DNA from: an uncultured Bacteroidota bacterium
GTDB taxonomy: Bacteria; Bacteroidota; Bacteroidia; B-17B0; Aurantibacillaceae
Assembly: GCA_937868675.1 (NCBI GenBank)
Contig: CALMNJ010000286.1
Coordinates: 1 to 5,207 of the forward strand
Length of the DNA: 5,207 nucleotides
Reading direction: 5' to 3'
How positions within the stretch are numbered: position 1 is the first letter of the stretch; the number at the start of each line of letters is the position of its first letter. Positions 1-5,207 of the stretch are shown here, piece by piece. The notes beneath the pieces are model-generated. The model had not been told where the DNA came from. It saw nothing but the letters and a program-made list of their open reading frames with translations, and searched no databases. Position numbers and translations under genes: made by a program.

Positions 1-491
1 TTTTTGAGGTTGTTGAGATATAAGTCGGCAATCACACCATTCAGTTTCGAAAGATTGATGTTATCAGGATATTTAGTGAGTGCCAGCCTGGCTTTGTTGT
101 AATACAAAAGGGCCGAGTCAACCACGTTCAACTCGGTGTACATTACCCCAACATTAAATGCAAATTTATACATCAGCGTGTCAATATGCTGGCTGACGAT
201 AATTTTTTCAGCTTTAAAAAAATAACCTAAAGCTGCTCTGCGGTCTCTCAAAAAATAATACATACGCGCCACTTCTATGGTTGAAAATGCCATAAGAGGC
301 CCGTCATTTTTGCTTTCTGCCAATTGCAGCAATTTTAGATTTATGTTAAGCGCCGCTGCATAATTGCCTTTAAGAAAATTCTGCCGAGACTGGTAATAAA
401 GAGAGGTGTCGGTATTTTTCGACAGGGCGGGGCCCGAAAGCAACAATAACAAACAAATAAAACTAAAGTTAATACCGTGTTTTGGCAGCAT
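1..491 (-). CDS. Exported tetratricopeptide-repeat protein, N-terminal part (runs off the left edge)
   Basis: The minus strand is open from an ATG at 491-489 to the window edge: 163 codons plus two bases, no stop. An in-frame TGA lies two codons upstream and no other in-frame ATG occurs before residue 67, so this start is well supported. Residues 1-24 form a Sec signal peptide (basic start, FICLLLLL core, cleavage likely after PALS). The rest is alpha-helical with TPR-like pairs at about 29-62, 65-100 and 105-141, and a fourth beginning near 146. TPR signatures visible include GNYAAAL, the A-A-L-G-Y-F-F-K-A run at 86-94, and VDSALLYYNKA. In Bacteroidota, an exported TPR array at the N terminus often precedes a membrane helix and a histidine kinase or LuxR/AraC-type DNA-binding domain; a plain periplasmic TPR protein is equally possible. 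The deciding C-terminal part is outside the window. It is divergent from the ankyrin gene. Reading frame and TPR nature are fairly certain; final function is unknown. Confidence 0.85.
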   Translation of the reverse strand, partial: MLPKHGINFSFICLLLLLSGPALSKNTDTSLYYQSRQNFLKGNYAAALNINLKLLQLAESKNDGPLMAFSTIEVARMYYFLRDRRAALGYFFKAEKIIVSQHIDTLMYKFAFNVGVMYTELNVVDSALLYYNKARLALTKYPDNINLSKLNGVIADLYLNNLK

Positions 492-495
492 AGAT

Positions 496-503
496 CAAAG
501 TTA
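496..503 (-). promoter_or_regulatory. Candidate -7 box of the TPR gene
   Basis: Read on the minus strand these bases are TAACTTTG, an exact fit to the Bacteroidota -7 consensus TAnnTTTG. Only four bases separate it from the ATG, so transcription would begin at or about the start codon, giving a leaderless or nearly leaderless mRNA. No TTTG-like -33 element is seen at the expected 17-21 bp upstream spacing, which weakens the call. It may be a chance match. Confidence 0.3.
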
Positions 504-553
504 TCAATATTTGAACATAGTCTGTTTTGTATAACCTGTTGACTCAAGGTGAG

Positions 554-582
554 CACATTTGAAGTGATAAGTACCAGATGTG
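554..582. repeat. Imperfect inverted repeat
   Basis: CACATTTG at 554-561 faces CAGATGTG at 575-582 across a 13-base spacer. Seven of eight pairs are Watson-Crick and one would be G-U in RNA. It lies between the two divergent genes, where a regulator could bind, but the arms are short and nothing identifies a binding protein. Confidence 0.25.
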
Positions 583-623
583 TGCAAACAAGGGTTGTTA
601 TCCGACCTAGTATAAATGCACTA

Positions 624-654
624 TTTCATGCCTTCGGTAATTAATGAATCTTTG
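624..654 (+). promoter_or_regulatory. Candidate promoter of the ankyrin gene
   Basis: AATCTTTG at 647-654 differs from the Bacteroidota -7 consensus TAnnTTTG only in the first base. TTTC at 624-627 resembles the -33 element TTTG and sits 19 bp upstream, a normal spacing. Transcription would start near 660 and leave a leader of about 48 bases. A second, weaker candidate is TGCCTTCG at 629-636, which resembles the box proposed upstream of the large gene at 1917-1924. No measured start site is available to choose between them. Confidence 0.35.
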
Positions 655-665
655 ACGTAATTAAT
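637..665 (+). repeat. 9-bp direct repeat, 20 bp apart
   Basis: GTAATTAAT occurs at 637-645 and again exactly at 657-665. The copies start 20 bp apart, close to two helical turns, and they bracket the proposed -7 box at 647-654. This arrangement could be an operator for a dimeric regulator bound on one DNA face. The motif is AT-rich, so coincidence is a real alternative. Confidence 0.35.
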
Positions 666-707
666 TTATAAATGATGCCTATTATTTAAAACAAACAATC
701 AAACATT

Positions 708-1763
708 ATGAAAACACATTTGAAAACAATTTTTACGCTGGCATTGGGCCTGCTTTGTTTCCAGCATACTTATGCCGGAGCCACCGAGGATTTATGGAAA
801 GCACTGAAAGGCGCTAACGACAAAGAGGCACTTGCCGCAATAAGTGCCGGTGCCGATGTAAATAACGTGGACGCCAGCGCAACCACTCCTTTGTGCCTCG
901 CCGCCTGTTTTTCGGGACCACAGGTTATTAAGGCACTTATTGACGCCAAGGCAGGTGTTAATTATGTGCAGCCATCAAGTGGTTTCTCACCGCTGTGCAA
1001 TGCCGCCAACTGGGGAAATACAGAGGCAGTAAGGATTTTATTAGCCGCCGGTGCCGACGCGAAAATAAAAGACAAACTTGGCAGGGATGTACTATCAATT
1101 GGTGTGGCAAGTGTTAGGCTTGAACTGGTAAAACTGCTGGTGGAAGCCGGTGCAGATCCTGCCTTGAAATTTAAATTTGTAGGTCAGGAACAATGTGCGT
1201 TGATGTTTTTAATTGCAGCTTACTCCCCGGCAGACAAAGTAAAAAACATTGCCACACAAAAAGTAACGGTAGAAAAAATGGGACTTACTTTTCCGGAGTG
1301 GCTCACTAACACTAAAGAAAGCGATTTGACACCACTCGGCGATATCGCAGCGTATTTATTAAGTAAGGGCGCCGACCCAAACCATAAAAATGGTGGTTGG
1401 GGGTGCATTCTCAATCAGGCAATGTCGTTTAAAAAGCCCGATATAGCAAAAGCCTTAGTGGAAGCAAAAGCAGATTTAACAGTGACCATGAGGGTGAAAG
1501 GAAAAGTAAGCGGTTTTGACGGAACCTCCCTGATGCTGGCCTCACTGTATGGCTACAACGATGTGGTGGAATTGATGTGCAAGGCCGGAGCCGACGTAAA
1601 TGTAAAAGCCAAAGAACAGGACACAGAGGTAAGCAGTGATGCCAACTATACCTATTATAAAACTACCCGTAAATGGAACACAGCTTTATCTCTGGCGTTA
1701 GATAACGATCATCCTGATACTGCTGAAATACTTAGAAAGTACAACGCTAAAGAACCTAAATAG
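708..1763 (+). CDS. Exported ankyrin-repeat protein, probably periplasmic
   Basis: A complete 351-residue protein. Residues 1-25 are a Sec signal peptide (MKTHLK, hydrophobic core, A-x-A cleavage site AGA at 23-25). Cys17 lacks a lipobox, so this should be soluble in the periplasm. About eight ankyrin repeats follow, each recognised by the helix-turn-helix ending in a G-A-D-like turn: roughly 26-54, 58-87, 93-121, 124-153, 162-227 (interrupted), 229-258, 271-300 and 323-346. Clear signatures are SAGADVN, LLAAGADA, LVEAGADP, LLSKGADPN and CKAGADVN. Repeat five carries about 36 extra residues (175-210) between its two helices, and a longer polar loop with YTYY lies at 301-322. Ankyrin repeats bind other proteins and have no catalysis of their own; the partner is not evident. 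The start is the ATG at 708, which gives the intact signal peptide, after an A-rich leader without a Shine-Dalgarno motif. Ankyrin identity is secure; cellular role is unknown. Confidence 0.93.
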   Translation: MKTHLKTIFTLALGLLCFQHTYAGATEDLWKALKGANDKEALAAISAGADVNNVDASATTPLCLAACFSGPQVIKALIDAKAGVNYVQPSSGFSPLCNAANWGNTEAVRILLAAGADAKIKDKLGRDVLSIGVASVRLELVKLLVEAGADPALKFKFVGQEQCALMFLIAAYSPADKVKNIATQKVTVEKMGLTFPEWLTNTKESDLTPLGDIAAYLLSKGADPNHKNGGWGCILNQAMSFKKPDIAKALVEAKADLTVTMRVKGKVSGFDGTSLMLASLYGYNDVVELMCKAGADVNVKAKEQDTEVSSDANYTYYKTTRKWNTALSLALDNDHPDTAEILRKYNAKEPK

Positions 1764-1777
1764 AAGCAATCTTTCAT

Positions 1778-1812
1778 CTTAGCTTTTGTAATCTCTTTGC
1801 AACAAAGCTAAG
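1778..1812 (+). other. Hairpin just after the ankyrin gene
   Basis: CTTAGCTTT at 1778-1786 pairs perfectly with AAAGCTAAG at 1804-1812, nine base pairs, with two further pairs possible past one bulged T. It begins 15 bases after the stop codon. No T-run follows, so on its own it does not look like an intrinsic terminator. It may stabilise the mRNA 3' end or simply precede the stronger hairpin. A small alternative stem, CTTTG with CAAAG at 1795-1807, competes with it. Confidence 0.5.
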
Positions 1813-1820
1813 CTGGTTAA

Positions 1821-1861
1821 ACAAAAGGGGGCAGGACGATAGAACGTTCTGCCCCTTTTGT
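1821..1861. terminator. Strong terminator-like hairpin between the two plus-strand genes
   Basis: The left arm 1821-1838 (begins ACAAAAGGGG) and right arm 1845-1861 (ends CCCCTTTTGT) form about 17 base pairs with one G-U pair, one bulged G and a six-base loop at 1839-1844. The GC-rich core flanked by AAAA on the left and TTTT on the right is typical of an intrinsic terminator and is symmetric enough to work in both directions. The T-tract is only four bases and lies inside the stem, so efficiency is uncertain. It would end the ankyrin transcript before the large gene. Confidence 0.7.
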
Positions 1862-1894
1862 GATGCTATTCCTTTGCCTAATAACACAAAGCCC

Positions 1895-1924
1895 TTTTAG
1901 GTATCCGTTTATTTATTATCTTCG
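1895..1924 (+). promoter_or_regulatory. Candidate promoter of the large type IX-secreted protein
   Basis: TATCTTCG at 1917-1924 matches the Bacteroidota -7 consensus TAnnTTTG at all fixed bases but one (C for T). A T-run at 1895-1898 is a plausible -33 element at 18 bp spacing. Transcription would start near 1929-1931, leaving a short A- and C-rich leader before the TTG start at 1942. Its place just after a terminator-like hairpin supports an independent transcript. Confidence 0.45.
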
Positions 1925-1941
1925 GTAAACCAAACCAAATC

Positions 1942-4900
1942 TTGAAAAAAACTCTCCGCATATTTTTGCTCGTATTTGTATTGCTTAAAATGCAGGTGGT
2001 TGCTCAAAACGAGGCCTCAAAATGGTATTTTGGCCCCGGCGGTATGGTGGATTTTATGTTTAATCCGCCCGTTATTAGCCCTGCAAGCCCAAGTAATACA
2101 GCCTACACGAGCCATTCCTCAATTGCCGGCGCAAACGGCAACCTGATTCTGCATAGTAATGGTTTAAACATATACAATTCCTCACACACCGTAATACCGA
2201 ATGGCTCGGGTTTGATTGGCCAGAATGGTAATTCTTCTCCCGTGCTCTTTGTTCCAAATCCTGGCAACGCCAGCCAATTTTATGTGTTTAACATTGCCTA
2301 TTCCGGTGCTGTTACCACAAGTGTTGAAGGGCTTTATTACTCGCTGGTAGATATGAGTCTTGCGGCCGGCCAGGGCTCAGTTGTGGCAAAAAATATTCCT
2401 GTTTATTTGGGGCCTACGGGCGCAGGTCTTGCCGCCGTGAGGCAATGCAATGGCACCGATTACTGGGTGATGATACGCGACCGCAACCCCACGAATACCA
2501 CGCTGTGGAACGGCATTTCTAAATTCTACGCCTTTAACCTTAATAGCGCTGGTGTAAATTCCGTTGCCGCTGTTTCAACCTTCACGTATGCCAACACCGT
2601 TCAGTATTCGCAGGTTTTCAGGGGAACACAGCTAAAGTTCTCCCCCAATGGAAAATACCTTGCCTGCTCCCTGTATTCTTTTATCGGACCATATAGCAGT
2701 AGCATTGGCACATTTGAGCTTTACGACTTCAATAATTTCACCGGGCTGCTTAGCAATCAGAATAAGTTGTACACCGGGCCCAGCGTTGCACCCAGTAATA
2801 GTTCAGCGCCCAATGCCGATGCCATGGGAATTGAGTTTTCCCCCGACGCTTCGAAAATTTATGGCTCTCTGTCAAATAATTATTATTACCCAAACGGCAG
2901 TGTTTTGGAATGGGATCTTTGTAACGGCAACACCCCGACCTTAAACGCCACGCAGGTTTCGGTCGGTAATCCGCCTCCGAGCTCGCCCACAAACTCTGTT
3001 AATGGTTTAGGCCAGATGCAGCTTGCTCCCGATGGGAAAATATACATTGCTCCCTATCAGATCGGTGCGCCCTATCAGCTCTCGGTAATAAACAATCCAA
3101 ATGCTTACGGTGCAGCAGCGGGGTTTAGCCTTGCCTCGTTTAGCATTAATCCCGGCAGTGTGGGATATTATTTGCCAAAATTTTCAAGTCATTTGTTTTT
3201 TCTTGCCGGTTCCGTTCCCGCTTTCAGCACATCGGCGCAAAGCTCCACCCTGGGTTGCCAGGTGCTGCAGTTTCAGTCGCCCTATACCATTGGGTCTGTT
3301 ACAGGTAATTGCCCGGCCAACACCCGCACCCTTCAGAGCCTGCAATGGGATTTTGGGGAGCCATCTTCCGGTACATTAAATGTGAGTAATGCTTCAAGCC
3401 CCAGCCACACCTATTCGGCGGTGGGGATCTATACCGTAAAACTTACCATGGATTTTGGCTGCGGCGCAGGCACGATTACCAAAACCCAAACGGTAAACGT
3501 GGTTAACCCGGCCTTTGGCAGCCTGGCGCACACAAGCAGCCTTACCTGCTTTGGAGTGAATACGGGTACTGCTGCTTACATTAATGCGCAGAGCAGTGGT
3601 CTTACTTATTTCTGGAACAATGGCATCAGCACCTTTACAACACCCTCCATCAGCAACCTGGGTATTGGAAACTGGACTACCAGCGTAACTTACACGCCCA
3701 GCGGCTGCGTTTGGAATAACACCTTCACCATTATTCAACCACCGCCAATAACCGTTACGGTGAGTCCATCGGGCATTTGTCAAAACGGAACGGTAGCCGT
3801 TACCGGCACCGGCGGTGTAAGCCCGCTGCAAGTGCTGTGGTCGAACGGAAACACCGCTGCCACAGGGGCCAGCAGCCTGGTTGGCGTTAATACGGTTTCT
3901 ATTACCGATATAAATACGTGCGTGGGCACCAGCACGTTTATGGTATGGGCCAATCCCGTTCTCACAGTGAGCAGCGCTTCCATTTGTTCGGGCAACCCGG
4001 CCACCCTGCAGGCCGCAGGCGCATTGGCCTACACCTGGATGCCCGGTTCAACCGCTACAGCCACGCTCATCGTGTCGCCATCAACCACCGGTTTTTTTGT
4101 TGTTAGCGGCGCTTCGGCACAGGGCTGCACCGCTTCGGCGCAGGCTACGGTGCAGGTAACGCAAACCCCAACGCTAAGCACCATGCTCGAAAGCAATTTT
4201 TGTACCGGAGCCGCCACTCTAAGCGCATCGGGTGCTGTAGGTTACATCTGGACACCCGGCCTTTTGACTGGTAATTTAATTACCGTGAACCCCACGCTTA
4301 CAACCAGCTACACCGTAACGGGTGCCAACGGCAACTGCACCAGTTCGGCGGTAAGCATGGTAAGTGTTGGCATTGCGCCGCCACTGCTTATCTCGTCGGC
4401 GGCACCCAGCATTTGCGCAGCAGATTGTTTTAGTTTTTCTTTTTCGCCTTCGGATTTTAGCGTGCCCGATTTTAGTTGGGGCGATACGGCTGTTTCGGCG
4501 CCCGGTACCAATGCGCATTGCTACATGCAGCCCGGCACTTATACCATACATGCCATTGCCACTTACAGCAACGGTTGCAGGGCGCAAAGCGCAAACAGTT
4601 TAACTCTAAAGGTGGTGGCCAGACCCACGGCGGTGTTGTCGGCGCAGGGCGGTTCGGTGTTTTTGGTGAATAAGGAAGTGGTTTGGCGCAACGATTCTAA
4701 AAACGCCACGCGCTACACGCTCGATTTTGGAGATGGTACAACCCGCATAACGCAAAATGCAGGCGGAAACGTAACGCACCCGTATAGTTCGGCAGGTGTT
4801 TATTGCAGCACCTTGCGGGCGATAAACGATACCACGGGTTGCAGCGATGTTATTTATCAATGTGTTGAAATAAGTTGCCCGGCCGAGATACGATTGCCCA

Positions 4901-5157
4901 ATGTGTTTACACCCAACGGCGACGGGGTAAACGATGTGTTCTTTTTTGAAACGGGTTGTATTAAATATCTGGAGTGTACCATTTTTGATCGCTGGAGCAA
5001 TCTGGTGTATCATTGGACCGGAACCGATGGATTTTGGGACGGACATTCGGTATTAAACAAAGCCTCGTCGGATGGGGTGTATTTTTATACCCTTAAATAC
5101 GTTGACGAAAGCGATAACATGGTACAAAAGCCCGGTACGGTGCTTATTATTAGATAG
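1942..5157 (+). CDS. Large modular surface protein with type B type IX secretion sorting domain
   Basis: A complete 1071-residue protein. The start is TTG at 1942: no ATG lies between it and the upstream in-frame stop at 1882, and it alone gives a full signal peptide (MKKTLRIFLLVFVLL, cleavage likely after VVA at residue 21); the next ATG, at 1990, would destroy it. Residues 25-420 look like a beta-propeller, with the opening KWYFGPGG and blade motifs LKFSPNGKYL, IEFSPDASKIYGS and LAPDGKIYIA. Then come a PKD domain (about 427-522, with QWDFGEP and HTYSAVGIYTV), two SprB-like modules (530-600, 601-670), two Ig-like modules (673-740, 741-810), a divergent PKD-like domain (820-892, FSWGDTA), and a PKD domain (893-977, TLDFGDGT). 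The C-terminal domain (978-1071) has the type B hallmarks NVFTPNGDGVND, IFDRW, FWDG and SDGVYFYTLKY. In this family that domain directs passage across the outer membrane by the type IX system; the PorU-type sortase step is known from family members. Role as adhesin or binding protein is inferred; no catalytic motif is seen. Confidence 0.93.
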   Translation: MKKTLRIFLLVFVLLKMQVVAQNEASKWYFGPGGMVDFMFNPPVISPASPSNTAYTSHSSIAGANGNLILHSNGLNIYNSSHTVIPNGSGLIGQNGNSSPVLFVPNPGNASQFYVFNIAYSGAVTTSVEGLYYSLVDMSLAAGQGSVVAKNIPVYLGPTGAGLAAVRQCNGTDYWVMIRDRNPTNTTLWNGISKFYAFNLNSAGVNSVAAVSTFTYANTVQYSQVFRGTQLKFSPNGKYLACSLYSFIGPYSSSIGTFELYDFNNFTGLLSNQNKLYTGPSVAPSNSSAPNADAMGIEFSPDASKIYGSLSNNYYYPNGSVLEWDLCNGNTPTLNATQVSVGNPPPSSPTNSVNGLGQMQLAPDGKIYIAPYQIGAPYQLSVINNPNAYGAAAGFSLASFSINPGSVGYYLPKFSSHLFFLAGSVPAFSTSAQSSTLGCQVLQFQSPYTIGSVTGNCPANTRTLQSLQWDFGEPSSGTLNVSNASSPSHTYSAVGIYTVKLTMDFGCGAGTITKTQTVNVVNPAFGSLAHTSSLTCFGVNTGTAAYINAQSSGLTYFWNNGISTFTTPSISNLGIGNWTTSVTYTPSGCVWNNTFTIIQPPPITVTVSPSGICQNGTVAVTGTGGVSPLQVLWSNGNTAATGASSLVGVNTVSITDINTCVGTSTFMVWANPVLTVSSASICSGNPATLQAAGALAYTWMPGSTATATLIVSPSTTGFFVVSGASAQGCTASAQATVQVTQTPTLSTMLESNFCTGAATLSASGAVGYIWTPGLLTGNLITVNPTLTTSYTVTGANGNCTSSAVSMVSVGIAPPLLISSAAPSICAADCFSFSFSPSDFSVPDFSWGDTAVSAPGTNAHCYMQPGTYTIHAIATYSNGCRAQSANSLTLKVVARPTAVLSAQGGSVFLVNKEVVWRNDSKNATRYTLDFGDGTTRITQNAGGNVTHPYSSAGVYCSTLRAINDTTGCSDVIYQCVEISCPAEIRLPNVFTPNGDGVNDVFFFETGCIKYLECTIFDRWSNLVYHWTGTDGFWDGHSVLNKASSDGVYFYTLKYVDESDNMVQKPGTVLIIR
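3529..4371 (+). repeat. Four tandem cysteine-paired beta modules within the large protein
   Basis: Codons 530-810 of the large gene encode four consecutive modules. The first two fit the SprB-like repeat (a Cys near the start, WNNG or WSNG in the middle, and a Cys near the end). The last two share the pattern ICSG or FCTG, then A-T-L, a Y-T-W or Y-I-W turn, a TV/IV-proline stretch, and a final Cys. Each module has one cysteine near each end: 536/589, 613/660, 682/729 and 754/799. The DNA copies are clearly diverged, so the duplication is old, not a recent tandem expansion. Confidence 0.6.
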
Positions 5158-5207
5158 CAGGGCAGGGCACAGGGCTTTAAAGTTTTTTGCGCTGCTTAAT
5201 ATCATTT
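5158..5207. other. Downstream tail, nothing assignable
   Basis: These 50 bases follow the stop of the large gene. They contain a GGGCA direct repeat near 5160-5169, the palindrome CTTTAAAG at 5175-5182 and a six-base T-run at 5183-5188. The palindrome is AT-rich and too weak for a convincing terminator. No gene start or end can be recognised. Confidence 0.4.

Larger units (their letters stand above)
492..707. other. Divergent intergenic region, AT-rich
   Basis: This 216-bp gap separates the divergent TPR and ankyrin genes and must hold the start signals for both. I see no credible small gene in it. Its right third (about 637-707) is very AT-rich. It holds a promoter-like pair for the ankyrin gene, a 9-bp direct repeat, an imperfect dyad at 554-582, and two copies of TATAAATG (611-618 and 667-674). 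The last 17 bases before the ankyrin ATG are almost all A and C with no purine-rich Shine-Dalgarno motif, as is common in Bacteroidota. Confidence 0.7.

Noticed and set aside
341..556. Minus-strand frame of 71 codons at the start of the TPR gene
   Set aside because: It is a different frame of the same strand; the TPR frame starting at 491 has a signal peptide and TPR motifs, while this one has no domain.
708..1763. Ankyrin protein as a lipoprotein, from the cysteine at residue 17
   Set aside because: The residues before it are G-L-L, lacking the small residue required before the lipobox cysteine, and a good A-x-A cleavage site follows at 23-25.
1764..1941. Small RNA gene or riboswitch in the gap between the plus-strand genes
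   Set aside because: The structure seen is explained by two simple hairpins and a promoter-like box; no conserved riboswitch core could be recognised.
3394..3831. Open minus-strand frame of 145 codons inside the large gene
   Set aside because: It lies fully antisense to a well-supported coding region, has no recognisable domain or signal, and is explained by the GC-rich codon use of the sense gene.
4091..4098. Seven-base T-run within the large gene as a phase-variation site
   Set aside because: It is short, encodes a normal Phe-Phe in an Ig-like module, and the frame continues intact; nothing suggests slippage.
4606..5046. Open minus-strand frame of 146 codons over the 3' end of the large gene
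   Set aside because: It is antisense to the conserved PKD and type B sorting domains, whose protein motifs are unmistakable on the plus strand; the antisense product resembles nothing.
5156..5196. AGCAGGGC / GCGCTGCT pairing as a terminator after the large gene
   Set aside because: The stem has a central mismatch and a long loop, and the T-run lies inside the loop instead of after the stem.

Overview
The window looks like a chromosomal fragment of a Bacteroidota bacterium. Three things point there: a large secreted protein ending in a type B (CHU_C, gliding-motility-associated) sorting domain of the type IX secretion system; A-rich gene leaders without Shine-Dalgarno motifs; and upstream boxes resembling the Bacteroidota -7 consensus TAnnTTTG. 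Family or genus cannot be fixed from this stretch. I see no tRNA, rRNA, CRISPR array, insertion sequence or phage gene.

Layout. (1) Positions 1-491, minus strand: the N-terminal 163 codons of an exported tetratricopeptide-repeat (TPR) protein that runs off the left edge. (2) Positions 492-707: a divergent intergenic region with promoter-like boxes, a 9-bp direct repeat and an imperfect dyad. (3) Positions 708-1763, plus strand: a complete 351-residue exported ankyrin-repeat protein. (4) Positions 1764-1941: a gap with two hairpins, the second a strong terminator-like stem, then a promoter-like box. (5) Positions 1942-5157, plus strand: a complete 1071-residue modular protein starting with TTG. 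It has a signal peptide, a beta-propeller-like N-terminal half, a string of PKD, SprB-like and Ig-like modules, and the type IX sorting domain. (6) Positions 5158-5207: a short tail with nothing assignable.

All three proteins carry Sec signal peptides, so all are exported. The TPR and ankyrin proteins are predicted periplasmic, with the TPR protein possibly anchored by a part outside the window. The large protein should cross the outer membrane and become surface-attached or released. The hairpin between the two plus-strand genes and the separate promoter-like box suggest separate transcription. Nothing in the sequence shows that the three genes form one pathway. I did not find a clear undescribed system. 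The points most worth a second look are the regular cysteine pairs in the large protein's modules, the interrupted ankyrin repeat, and the promoter architecture, including a possible leaderless start for the TPR gene.
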